A program made the translations under genes and the position numbers. Shown here piece by piece: positions 11,043-20,218 of a stretch of 64,000 bases of DNA. A model generated the notes under the pieces. That model made no database searches. It was not told where the DNA came from and worked only from the letters and a program-made list of their open reading frames with translations. Location: NCBI GenBank assembly GCA_963732225.1, contig CAVSYR010000004.1, positions 1 through 64,000 on the forward strand. The letters are read 5' to 3'. The DNA is from VRUE01 sp963732225 (GTDB lineage Bacteria; Actinomycetota; Thermoleophilia; Solirubrobacterales; 70-9). Positions within the stretch are counted from its first letter, which is position 1. The number at the start of each line of letters is the position of its first letter.

Positions 11043-11911
11043 TCAGCTCGCGGTCGGGACGACCTCGATGAAGTCGACGTAGGGGCGCTCGCGGTAGGCG
11101 ATGCCGAGTTCGTAGGTGAGGGTGTAGGTGGCGCCGCTGGGCGTCGGTGGCGGTGACGGTCGCGAGGACGGCGCCCGAGCCCGGCCCGCCGAGCCAGACG
11201 AGCTCGCTCGACTTCGTCGAGCCGCAGGCGCCGGGTCGGCAGGGTGACCTCGGCGTCGGCGGCTGAGGTCGGCGCGCAGGTCGCGGGCGGCGCCGGCGAG
11301 GTAGTTGCGCAGGACCCGGTCGACGACCTCGGTCAGCCGCGGGTCCTGAGACACGCTTCGCGCTGCGGCGGCGTGGCGCGGGTGCCGTCGCAGGGGCGCC
11401 GACCAGCGACGGGTAGCCGACCAGCTCCAGCGGCCGGCCGCGGAGCGTGGCGCGACGGTGACCGCCAGGTAGAGCGGCAGGCGCTGGGTCGAGACCGAGG
11501 CGGCGACGGTGATCACCCGGCCGCCGGCGAGGGCGGGCTGGTCGGAGGCGACCTCGAGCCCAGCGGACCCGCTGCGTGCCGCAGCGGCGCTTCGAAGCCG
11601 GCACCGGGGCCGAGAGCGGCGCCTAGGTACGGGGCGAGGGCGCGGTCGCGGCGGCCCGGGTGGGCGGCGTCGTAGGTGAGGTAGGCGCGGGCGAACTGCA
11701 GGGCGAAGTCCTCGCTCGGCGCGTCGGCTTCGGCCCTGACCTGTGGGGCAGACGGCTCGGCTTGGCCGGAAAAAACGTCGCGCGGATGCCGAGGGCGACA
11801 GCAAGGCCAGGGCGAGGATCGCCAGGTAGCGCGGCGGGCGACCGAGTGGCGGGCGCGGCGCAGCGATCGCCAGCCGGCCTCGACGCGAGTGGCGTGTGCG
11901 GGGACCGCCAT
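11043..11911 (-). pseudogene. TcpC/VirB8-like conjugation protein (frame-broken)
   Basis: About 285 residues. A basic start (MAVPAHATRVEAGWRSLRRA) is followed by one membrane segment (LAILALALLSPSASA) and an extracellular domain with FARAYLTYDAAHPGRRDRAL, GRVITVAASVSTQRLPLYLA, LTEVVDRVLRNYLAGAARDL and the end TYELGIAYRERPYVDFIEVV. The two NTF2-like repeats implied by this pattern are those of TcpC/VirB8 proteins that scaffold the channel. The ATG overlaps the stop of the preceding gene (TGATG). At least three frame changes. Confidence 0.65.
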
Positions 11912-12475
11912 CAGCGCTCGAAGCCGAATTGCTCGACACCGCCCGAGCCCTCGCCGCCGATTCGGCGGCGAGGGACTCGGCGGCGGCGGGGCCGGAGCGG
12001 GATCGCTCGGCGCGGACCGGGACCGGCGGCGAGCTGACAGGCGCCTCTGTGGGGATGGGTTCGCGCTCAGCCCCGCCCTGCCGGCCGGCCGACTCGTTGG
12101 CGATCGCCTCCCGGCTGGTGGTCGCGGACGCGGGAGGAAGGCGGTGCCGCCGGGGCAGGCGGGACCGCGGCACGCGGGGCCGGTCGCTGGACCGGGGCCG
12201 CGGGCGCCGACGTCTCGAGGCGCTGCGGGCGGCCTGCCCTGCCGGTGGAGGAGAGCTCCAGCAGGGCGAGCGCGGCGGCCGGGACGGCGGCGATGCCGAT
12301 CACCGCCAGCCACCGCTGGGCGGCGTGCGCCCGGACCCTCGAGGCACGGGAGCACATCGCTCTCGAGCTCCTGAGGGTCCTCGGGCACAACGCAATCCCT
12401 CGCGGGCAGCGTCGCCGTCTCGGCGAGGGCCTCCTCGCCGATCACGAAGACGTCGTGTTTGTTTCTTCTTCCCAT
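11911..12475 (-). pseudogene. Single-span membrane protein with FGFE tail (frame-broken)
   Basis: Starts MGRRNKHDVFVIGEEALAET, has one membrane segment (WLAVIGIAAVPAAALALLEL) and then a Pro/Ala/Ser-rich stretch. Read in the right frame it ends GSGGVEQFGFER and stops in TGATG with the TcpC-like gene. The tail resembles the FGFE/FGFS motifs at the end of the neighbouring sigma/anti-sigma protein. It belongs to the conjugation operon by spacing, but I cannot assign a family. One net base out of frame. Confidence 0.45.
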
Positions 12476-12558
12476 CGTTCCGCTTCCCCACCAAGACGAC
12501 GAGCGAGCGCGAATCGGTCCGAAAGAAAGTGCAAAGACGAAGGCGACAGGTGAAACCG

Positions 12559-12578
12559 GTGTGTGTGTGTGTGTGTGT
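12559..12578 (+). repeat. (GT)10 dinucleotide repeat
   Basis: Ten consecutive GT units just after the 3' side of the sigma/anti-sigma gene (in its orientation). Such a tract is prone to slippage. It lies in the short spacer between two operon genes, where a length change could alter spacing but not a protein. Confidence 0.9.
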
Positions 12579-12610
12579 CGTGCGGCGCTGGTCGCGGTGG
12601 AACCAGGCGC

Positions 12611-14084
12611 TCAGCCGCTGAAGCCGAAGGACTCGCCGCCGGTAGATCCGGCGCTCGCCGCACCGCCGCCACTACCGGCGCTGCTCGGTGCGGGGGGCGA
12701 GGATTCTGGGGCCGGAGCGGGTTCAGGTTCAGGTTCAGGCGCAGCGCTCTCAAAGCCGAATTCTTCGGAGGCTTCCTGGGAGGGACTCGGCTGCGGTTCG
12801 GGTGGCGGCTGCTGAGGCGTTGCGGGCTGCTGGGGCGCGGCGGATGCGGTTTCCGGCGCAGCCACCGGTTCGGGGGCCGGAGCCGGGGGTGCTTCTTCTT
12901 CGGGGGCTTCATCGATCGTGCGGACGAGCGGCGTCGGCCCGTGGTGCGGGTGGGCGTGCCCTGGGGCCGCGGCGCCGAGGCCCACCCCGGGACCGACGAT
13001 GCCGGTCGCCAGGCAGGTCGCTGTGGTCGCGGTCGCCGCGCCGCAGACCGCCGCGACCTTCTGCGCGGTGCCGGCCAGGGCGCCGGCGCCGCCGGCATCG
13101 CCGGGCAGGGCGCCGCTCGCCTTGCAGCGCGCGTAGCGGGTACGGCCCGCCGCAGCATGGGCGCCTTCGCCCGCCTGGGCCAGCCATTCACCGATGCGGC
13201 CGAGGACGCCGCTGCGCTCGGCGCCGCCGAGCAGCAGCGCGGAGGAGCCGAGCTCGTGCAGCTCGCCGCGCAGGCCGGCGAGGAAGGAGCGGCAGGAGCC
13301 GCAGTGGGCGAGGTGGGCGTCGAGCATGCCGCCGGTCCTCCTCCTCGGCGAGCCCCGCGAGCTGCTTGTCGAGGATGCGCCTGGTCGAGTCGCGCATCTC
13401 CGGGCAGAAGATCTCGCCTTCGATCGCTTCCAGGCGCTGGCGCGCCTGCTTGGTGGCGCGCACACGAGCTTCTTCGCCGCCGGCAGGCTGATCTGCCAGG
13501 TGCTCGGCGATCTCGGGCACGGTCAGTACCGACGCCGAAGCGCAGCACGATCACCTCGCGGTAGTTGCCGCGCATCCGGGCCAGCGCCTCGTGCAGCCGG
13601 GCAGCCGCCTCGTCGCGCTCGGCCACCTCCTCGGGCGCCGGGTCTGCGAGCGGCACCTCGGCCGCCGCCTCGATCGCGACCGTCGGCCGTCGCGCCCGCG
13701 AGCTCGCAGCTGGTCGATCGCCGCGTTGCGGACGCTCCTCAAGAAGGCGGCACGCAGGCAATCGGGCGGCCTGCCCGCCTCGATCTGGCGGTGCAGGCGG
13801 ATGACGACGTTGGCGACGGCGTCCTCGGCGTCGGCGTGATCGAGGCTGCTCGCCGAAGCGGCGCAGGAAGTAGGCGATCCCGAAGGGACGCAGCTCCTCG
13901 AGCTGCTGGGCTCGGGCCCGGCGGGGCCGCGACGGCGCAGCTGGAGGCCGGCCTGATTCACCGCTCGGCCTCGGGGTCGCGCAGGGTCGACAGTCTCGGA
14001 CTGGGCAAAGCGTCGCGGGCATCGGAAGCAAGACGAACGGCGAGCTCGATTTCGGTCCGCTTTGGCGCTCGGTGCCGTGCCCAT
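12611..14084 (-). pseudogene. ECF sigma factor fused to anti-sigma zinc finger and Pro-rich tail (frame-broken)
   Basis: Joined frames give about 490 residues. Sigma region 2 is DAEDAVANVVIRLHRQIEAG through FLRSVRNAAIDQLRARG; region 4 is ALARMRGNYREVIVLRFG followed by PEIAEHL. A zinc-finger of zf-HC2 type follows: LDAHLAHCGSCRSFLAGL, with the H-x3-C-x2-C pattern used by anti-sigma factors. After a Gly/Ala-rich, probably membrane-inserted stretch (about GVGLGAAAPG) comes a Pro/Glu tail with FGFE and a final SFGFSG. A sigma factor carrying its own anti-sigma-like domain on a membrane-bound tail would be a self-regulated switch for the transfer genes. At least four frame changes. Confidence 0.65.
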
Positions 14085-14152
14085 CGTGCCGTCCTCCTGA
14101 TGGGCGAATAACCGCCTGATTGACAGGTCAAACCGGTCCGAAGATGTCCCGA

Positions 14153-14499
14153 TCAGGCGCCGCTCGGCACCGGTCGATCGGCCTCGCCGGCCTTCTGCGT
14201 GGCCGGGAGCGAGGAAGTCGACTCGGTCGGCGGCGATCGAGTGCTCGCGAGCGCTTCGCTCCGTCGCGCCCCTCCCACTCGCGGAAGCGCAGCCGGCCGC
14301 TGACCGCGACCGCGCGGCCCTTGGCCAGGTAGCGGGCGCAGCTCTCGGCCTGGCGGCCGAAGGCGGCGACGTTGATGTAGAGCGGCTCGTCCTTGGCCGG
14401 CGCCGTTGACGGCGAGGCGCAGCTGGCAGACCGGGTCTCGCCCTCGCCTCTCATCTCGGGATCCTTGGTCAGGTTCCCGATCAGGGTGACTGCGTTCAT
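14153..14499 (-). pseudogene. ssb: Single-stranded DNA-binding protein, copy 1 (frame-broken)
   Basis: OB-fold protein of about 115 residues. MNAVTLIGNLTKDPEMRGEG, VCQLRLAVNG, PLYINVAAFGRQAESCARYL and KGRAVAVSGRLRFREWEG are the classic SSB core; the C-terminal acidic DDDLPF tip is not seen. It would protect single-stranded DNA during transfer. The ATG overlaps the TGA of the coupling-protein gene (ATGA). Frame changes occur near 14440 and 14265. Confidence 0.8.
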
Positions 14500-16267
14500 C
14501 TGGGCTGTCTCCTTGGGCTGGGCGCCGTCGGCGCCGGTTGGCGATTGGAAGGCTGGGTCGGCTCCGGGTGGCCCGGCTCGACGAGGCCGGCGAGGCGCGC
14601 TGCCAGGGCGGCACGACCCGGACGCGCCGGGCGCGGGTCGCGCCGTCGCGGTCGAGGCGGGCGACGTAGGCCTCGCCGGGGTCGAGGCGCTGCAGCTCGG
14701 AGGGATTGACCTCGAAGCGGTAGCCGCGGGTGCGGGTGCCCTCGGCGGTGCGGCAGCGCCCAGGCCGTCGGTGCGGATCGTCGTCTGCCAGGTCGGCACC
14801 GCGCCGATCAGCTGCGCGACCCACTCGGCGTCGGCCTGCTCGCCGATCCGGTGGCAGACGATCGCCGAGACGGTCGCGCCGATCCGCTCGCGCACGGCGG
14901 GCCCGGCGGCCCGCAGGTCGGCGAGGGTCTGGGTGCCGACGGCGACGCTGAAGCCGGCGGCGCGGCCGCGGGCGAAGAGGCGCTCGAGGGCCGGCGCCTC
15001 GAGCGCGCCGAACTCGTCGATCGCGACGAAGGTGCCGACGCCCTCGCCCATCAGGGCGCTGGCGGCGGCGCCGAGGTCGAGCAGCGCCATCTGGGCGATC
15101 GCGCGGCCGACGTTGCCGGTGCGGTCGGTGTCGAAGCGGAAGTAGGCGACCTCGCGGCGGGCGATCACCTCGCGCAGGTCGAAGCCTCGGCCGCGGGCCG
15201 CTCGGGTCGAGCCAGGCGCGGGCGAACTCCGAGGAGGCGAGGTTCTGCAGCCGGGCGCGGAGGCCGGCGATCGCCCGCTGCTGATCGGCGCCGCAGGCCG
15301 TCGAGCGGCGAGCGCTCACCTCGGCGTCAGCTCGGCGATCGTCGCTCGATCCGCGGCGGCGAGGTTCTGCGAGCTCGTCGGGCTCGCAGTGCGTCGGCGA
15401 CCGCGGCCAGGGTCGCGCGGCTCGGGCTGCGGTCGAGGGCGCGGAGCACCAGGCGCAGGAAGGGCGAGGCGGCCTGGCGGTAGAAGTCGGCGTCGGCCGA
15501 GCCCCAGTCCTCGACCGCGATCAGGCGCTCGGAGCGCTCGTCGACCGAGCCGTGGGCGAGCGGGTCATAGATCGCCGGGCCCTCGCGGCGAGAGCAGGTG
15601 GAAGGCGCAGCCGCGGGCGGCGGCGGCCGCTTCGGCGGAGCTCGAGCAGGGCGCGGTCGTTCTTCGCCTCGAGGACGACGGCGCCGAAGCCGGAGCGGAG
15701 CGACGTAGTCGACCAGCAGCGCGGCGAGCGAGGTCGTCTTGCCGGCGCCGGTGGCGCCGGGGATCAGGACGTGGCGGCCCGAATCCGGCGTGCCGCGGCC
15801 GACGCCGGCCAGCTCGCCGCGCCGGGTGCGGCCGACCGGCAGGCGCCTCGCGGAGCGCGGCGGCGCCCGTCGCCGGGCGCTCGGCGCGGCGGCGGCGGGC
15901 CGCGTCGAGCAGCCCACGGCGGCGCTTGGCGGCGGCCTCGCGGTCGCCGCCGGCGCGGCAGATCCTCGAGCCGCTCGCGCAGGCCCCAGCCGATCGCCCC
16001 CAGGCTCAGCGCCAGAGCTGCGGCGAGGGTCAGGACCGCGGCCGCCGTGCCGAGAAGACCGGCGAGGACGGCGATTGCCCAGACCGGCAGGGCCGCCAGC
16101 GTGCAGAGCGCCCAGGTCCAGGCGAGCTGGCGGCGGCGCAGCTCAATCGCCACGAGGACGCCGGCGGCGAGCGAGAGGGTGAAGAGGGCGAAGCCGAGCA
16201 CCGCGTCGTTGGCAAGGGCGGCGGTGCTCTTGAGCGCGGGCCCGCTGCTCGGTGGTGGGCGCTTCAT
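14496..16267 (-). pseudogene. Conjugative coupling protein, VirD4/TraG-type ATPase (frame-broken)
   Basis: About 590 residues. Two N-terminal membrane segments (AVLGFALFTLSLAAGVLVAI and ALCTLAALPVWAIAVLAGLL), then Walker A in HVLIPGATGAGKTTSLAALL, a region EGPAIYDPLAHGSVDERSER, and Walker B in VGTFVAIDEFGALEAPALER; GFSVAVGTQTLADLRAAGPA is the usual sensor segment after it. The protein links DNA to the secretion channel. It ends just before ssb1, where TGA overlaps ATG. Frame changes occur near 15950, 15690, 15590, 15330 and 15190. No relaxase gene accompanies it in the window. Confidence 0.8.
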
Positions 16268-16311
16268 CACAGCCAAGACGCCGCGGCGGCGGCGAGCGTC
16301 CCACCTGCGGC

Positions 16312-16582
16312 TCAGCGCCAGTGGGCGCTCGAGCCGTAGCCGCCGATCTCGGAGTCGCGCACCCGGGCGGCGTCGCCGAGCTCGGCGATCTCGCGGCTGA
16401 CCGCGAGCCGCTCGAAGCGGCGCTCGACCGTGGTGTCGGGGCGCCGGGACTTGAGGCGCTCGATCTCGGCCGAGGCCTGCGGCGGCGCTCTGCGGGTAGG
16501 CGAAGGACTCGCCGCGGGTCTCGGCCAGGTTGCGCAGGTAGCGCAGCTGCTTGGCGCTCGGTGGGTTGGTCTTCTCGGTCAT
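16312..16582 (-). pseudogene. DUF3072-like small protein (frame-broken)
   Basis: About 90 residues: MTEKTNPPSAKQLRYLRNLA, ETRGESFAYP, then, after a 1-nt frame change, QASAEIERLKSRRPDTTVER and a tail ending SSAHWR. The KQLRYLRNLA...ASAEIERLK pattern is that of small actinobacterial proteins annotated as DUF3072. It precedes the coupling protein by 44 bases. The function is not known. Confidence 0.6.
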
Positions 16583-16649
16583 CGCTGCTCCCTTCTCTCG
16601 GGCTTTGCTAACGAAGCGAGGAGGCCCGCGAAGGCCGGCGGCGCACCGC

Positions 16650-16677
16650 AGGGGAAGGGAGCGCAGCGACCTTGCGC
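16650..16677 (-). repeat. 28-bp repeat, copy 1 (upstream of DUF3072-like gene)
   Basis: Identical over 28 bases to 17882-17909 (core ggggaagggagcgcagcg). It lies 68 bases upstream of the DUF3072-like start, in the leader region. Confidence 0.85.
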
Positions 16678-16726
16678 CGGGGACGGCTGCGGGCACGATG
16701 GAGCGAGGTGGCGAGGGCCGAGAGGG

Positions 16727-17395
16727 TCAGAGCAGCTCGACCGAGATCAACTCGCGGTCCTGGTGCGCTCGACCGCCCGCTCGACGTAGCGCAGGGTGCG
16801 CGGCGCGCAGCGGTAGACGACGCGCGTCGACCCGGCGCTCGAGCACCGCGCGGCGCCAGGCGCGCAGCAGCTCGTCGAGGCGGGCGGCGCCCTTGGTGCT
16901 GAGCTCGACCTCGATCGCCTCGCCCGGCTCCCCCGCCCGGCGTCGAGGCGAATCAGGTCGGCGCGGTGAAAGCGCCCGCCCTGCAGCGAGGCCGAGAGCA
17001 GCCGCGCGCCCTCGGCCCGCTCGGTGGCGAGGATCTCGCGCTCGGAGAGCAGGCGCTCTCCGCTGCGCTCGAGGCCGGCGGCGAGCTCGGCGACGAGCGG
17101 TGTCGTGGCTGATCGCGGCGCCGCTGAGAGCCGGGCCGTGCTCAGTTCGCCGCGGCCGGCAGGCGCGCAGGCCGGACTTGGTGGCGAGGGCGAGCGGCCG
17201 GCTCGCCGTAAGCGCGGACGACGCGGATCAGGCCGGCCTTGCGCAGGCGCGTCTCGCGGGCGATCGTCACGCGTGCGTGCCGGTGCCGGCCCAGGTCGCG
17301 ACGGCGGCGCGGGGGACGACTCCGAAGCGGGCGATGAACTCGAGCACCTCGAGGTCGCGGGCGCTGATCTGGTCGCTTCGCTTGCCGCCGGGCAT
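16727..17395 (-). pseudogene. Replication-relaxation-type winged-helix protein (frame-broken)
   Basis: About 220 residues. The N-terminal winged helix is DQISARDLEVLEFIARFGVV, PRAAVATWAGTGT, VTIARETRLRKAGLIRVVRA; the middle carries LAAGLERSGERLLSEREILA, TERAEGARLLSASLQGGRFH, and RADLIRLD; the end reads YVERAVERTRTxELISVELL. These are features of the replication-relaxation family of Gram-positive mobile elements, thought to help initiate DNA processing. The gene starts just downstream of a strong hairpin that follows ssb2. At least four frame changes. Confidence 0.65.
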
Positions 17396-17439
17396 ATCTC
17401 GCAGACGCCACCGGGCAGCGCCGAGGGGACACCAAAGAA

Positions 17440-17469
17440 AAAGCCCGGCGCCTTGCGGCGCCGGGCTTT
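17440..17469 (-). terminator. Intrinsic terminator after ssb2
   Basis: A perfect 13-bp stem AAAGCCCGGCGCC / GGCGCCGGGCTTT with a TTGC loop; in the minus direction it is followed by TTCTTTGG. It lies 25 bases past the expected ssb2 stop and 45 bases before the next start. Confidence 0.85.
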
Positions 17470-17493
17470 GGTGATCTATCTCTGCACTGGCCG

Positions 17494-17794
17494 CTAGGCG
17501 GCGAACCAGCTCGCGGACGATCACCGAGTGCTTGGAGCGCTTCTGGCGCCTCGCTCGGAACCCTTCGGCGGTCCACTCCGAGTAGCGCAGCGACCCCTTG
17601 ACCTCGACCTGGACGCCCTTCTTCAGCTCCGCGCTCGACTCGGCCTGCTCGCCGAAGGCGACGACGTCGATGAAGAGCGGCGGCGTGTTGCCGGGGCCGT
17701 TGACCGCGATCCGCATGTCGCAGACCTTCTTCTCGGAGCGCTCGTTGAGCTCGGCGTCCCGGGTGAGGCGGCCGACCAGCTTTACCTTGTTCAT
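17494..17794 (-). pseudogene. ssb: Single-stranded DNA-binding protein, copy 2 (frame-broken at 3' end)
   Basis: About 100 residues: MNKVKLVGRLTRDAELNER, KKVCDMRIAVNG, PPLFIDVVAFGEQAESSAEL, KGVQVEVKGSLRYSEWTAEG. The SSB core is intact in one frame. As written, the frame does not stop before the terminator at 17440-17469 but runs through it, so a single base is probably wrong near 17500-17550; the expected stop is the TAG at 17494. It differs clearly from copy 1, so the two are not a recent duplication. Confidence 0.8.
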
Positions 17795-17881
17795 CTCGTT
17801 CCTTCCGTTTGCCCGGTGGGGCGGTGTTTGCTTGCGAAACGACCAAGCCCCGGAAAGGCGAGCCGCGCACCGAGCGCAGCG

Positions 17882-17909
17882 AGGGGAAGGGAGCGCAGCG
17901 ACCTTGCGC
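17882..17909 (-). repeat. 28-bp repeat, copy 2 (upstream of ssb2)
   Basis: Identical to 16650-16677; it lies about 90 bases upstream of the ssb2 ATG. Flanking bases are also partly shared (gcgcaccg on the left; a g-rich stretch ending near atggag on the right). Confidence 0.85.
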
Positions 17910-18095
17910 GGGGAGCCGACGGGGCAAAATGGAGTGCAGCTGCAAACAGCGCCGCCGGGCTGGAAGGGGCGATGAACGTGGTCGGCCGACCGCTTCACTT
18001 CCCAGCGGCGACCAAGAAAGCGGAGCCGCCCGCAGGGATCGCCGTCGTCGTCTCGGCCCAGCCGCACCTGTCCCCGTCACTTACTTCGGCGCGCC

Positions 18096-18651
18096 CTGAC
18101 CCTGCCTCCGAATGACTAGGCGGCCGGATCAACGACAGACCTTGTCGCCAGGACCTCGGTGGTGCAAATGATCTCTAGCTCGCAACTTGCCGGCGCCGAG
18201 CAATTCCCGCGCGGGACCATCGAAGTTAACGTCGTCTTTTAACCTACCCACTCCGACCCTTCCGGCCGACGGGGCACCCCCTACACCCCAGTCGCGACCA
18301 CCCAGCTTTCGAACCACGCCTTTGCGATTCCAGATCTATCCAACCATCCATCCCGGTACTCCCTCCTGGGACTTGATCTCCTCTGTAACCCCCACCTCGC
18401 AGTAGCAACCAGACCCGAAGCGCTGACCTGACCCCGGCACCTCACAATCGTGTGGGGGTGGGGTCAGGTCAGCGCGAAGGGTCGAAACCCGGTGGTCAGG
18501 CGAGGTGGCTGTGGACGGCCGATCCAGGCATTCGTCCACAGCCCCGTCCACCCCGGGGTGTCTCCTTCTACCCTTGCGGTACGTCTTGGTTCTAAAACCT
18601 GCGTCCGTGGGTAGCTGCTCACGGTCGCGACGAGAACCGTTGGAGGCCGTG
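18096..18651. other. Gene-free spacer with long inverted repeat
   Basis: No credible gene. The first 300 bases are visibly less GC-rich than the surroundings, and the stretch holds the inverted repeat at 18421-18474. It separates the conjugation block (left) from an exported-protein gene. A replication or transfer origin would be a reasonable tenant, but nothing proves it. Confidence 0.5.
18421..18474. repeat. Perfect 15-bp inverted repeat with 24-nt loop
   Basis: Arms CGCTGACCTGACCCC and GGGGTCAGGTCAGCG. No T-tract follows either arm, so it is not a typical terminator. It may be a protein-binding or origin structure. Confidence 0.85.
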
Positions 18652-20202
18652 ATGAGCAGTAGATGGAAGGGTCAAATCGCCTTCGTCTTGGCCGTGGTGG
18701 CGCTAGCGATGGCGGCGCTGCCACGCGCCGCCGATGCGGCGCCGGCGCGCTATGTCTTTGAGATCTGCGACTCGGTGCTGCCCGGGGGTGGCAGCACCGG
18801 CGTGGTGCTCAGCCAGCACCCGAGCCTGCCCTTCACCTCGGAAGACACCTGCGCCGCGCCGGGGGGCGCGATAATCATGCGACAGGGCGAGACATCGCCG
18901 GGGGGGTCGATCGACACGCCGATTCCGATCGCGCCGCCGCCGGGCGGGGCACTCGAATCGATCACGATCACCGCGGCCTCATGCGGGGGGCCGCCGTTCA
19001 GCGGCCGCGTCTTTGCCGACGGCTGGCCGACGCCGGGCTGCTTCGCCGACGTCAGGTCGTTTCGCCTCAGCGACTACCCCTACAAAGCGGTTTTCATGGA
19101 AATCAGGTGCATCGGCGAATGCCACGCCGGCCCCTGGGTCCTGGCCCACTACTTCGCCCTCACGGTCAGCGACCCGCAGGCTCCCACCCTGACCGGACTG
19201 CAGGGGTCACTTATCGAAGTGGGCGTGAAGCGCGGGCGCCAGAGCCTCGAGGTCGAAGCCCACGACGTCGGCGGCGGTCTGACCAGCATTTTCCTCTCGG
19301 TCAACGGGCTCCCCGCTGCCCAGCCAAGACAGCCCAACTGCAACGTCGCCTACACCGAGAACCCGAGCGTCGCCGGGATCGTCGCCGCGCAGGTGACGCC
19401 CTGCCCGGGCGAGGCGAGCGCCGCCTGGACGCTCGACACCGGCGCCTACCCGTTCCGCAATGGCGCCAACAGGGTCCAGGTCTGCGCCTCTGACTTCGCC
19501 ACGCTCAGCGACCCGAACACGACCTGCACGCCGACTCAGAGCGTCGAAGTCGACAACTCCTGCGGCGAGTCCGCGGTCGCCGGCGGCGAAGTGCTCAGCG
19601 CCCAGTTCTCGAGTTCACACAGCGACACGATGACCGGCCGCTATGGCAAGGCGGCCGAGATCGAGGGGCGGCTGACGACCGATGCCGGCGACCCGGTGCG
19701 GGGCGCGACTCTCTGTGTCAAGTCGGAGACGATTGCCGTCGATCAACAGCCGACCAGCGTCGGCTCGGTCATCACCGACGCCGAAGGCGAGTATCGCTAC
19801 GAGCTGGCACCGGGGCCCAATCGCCAGGTCGTGATCGGCTACCGCCACGACTCCCGCCAGGTAGCTCGCGACGTCCGCTACTACGCCCGCGTGCGACCGA
19901 GCTTGAAGCTGACGCCGTCGTCGCTTCGAAACGGCGAGAGCGTTCATCTCTGGGGCAAGCTGCCCGGTCCCGGCGCCGGCCGGCGGGTCGTCGTCCTGCA
20001 GGCGAACACACCCGGGTCGAAGCGCTGGATCACGTTCCGGCGGGCGACGACGAACTCGCAGGGCGGCTACCGCACCGCCTACCGCTTCAGCACCACCACG
20101 CGCAAGACTCGCTACCGCTTCCGCGCCGTGGTTCCCCGTCAGGCGGGCTACCCCTGGGTCGAAGGGCACAGCAGGCCGGCGGCGGTCCTGGTGCGGGGCT
20201 GA
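18652..20202 (+). CDS. Secreted protein with C-terminal Ig-like repeats
   Basis: 516 residues, intact. The ATG at 18652 is chosen because a clear signal peptide follows: basic MSSRWKGQ, hydrophobic IAFVLAVVALAMAAL, cleavage after PRAADA. The exported part has paired cysteines and beta-rich Ig-like segments (SLEVEAHDVGGGLTSIFLSV; AEIEGRLTTDAGDPVRGATL; LKLTPSSLRNGESVHLWGKL) and ends RYRFRAVVPRQAGYPWVEGH. This end is characteristic of extracellular proteins of Thermoleophilia. Probably cell-surface or secreted; substrate unknown. Confidence 0.75.
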   Translation: MSSRWKGQIAFVLAVVALAMAALPRAADAAPARYVFEICDSVLPGGGSTGVVLSQHPSLPFTSEDTCAAPGGAIIMRQGETSPGGSIDTPIPIAPPPGGALESITITAASCGGPPFSGRVFADGWPTPGCFADVRSFRLSDYPYKAVFMEIRCIGECHAGPWVLAHYFALTVSDPQAPTLTGLQGSLIEVGVKRGRQSLEVEAHDVGGGLTSIFLSVNGLPAAQPRQPNCNVAYTENPSVAGIVAAQVTPCPGEASAAWTLDTGAYPFRNGANRVQVCASDFATLSDPNTTCTPTQSVEVDNSCGESAVAGGEVLSAQFSSSHSDTMTGRYGKAAEIEGRLTTDAGDPVRGATLCVKSETIAVDQQPTSVGSVITDAEGEYRYELAPGPNRQVVIGYRHDSRQVARDVRYYARVRPSLKLTPSSLRNGESVHLWGKLPGPGAGRRVVVLQANTPGSKRWITFRRATTNSQGGYRTAYRFSTTTRKTRYRFRAVVPRQAGYPWVEGHSRPAAVLVRG

Positions 20203-20218
20203 GCAGGCACGAGGAGCG

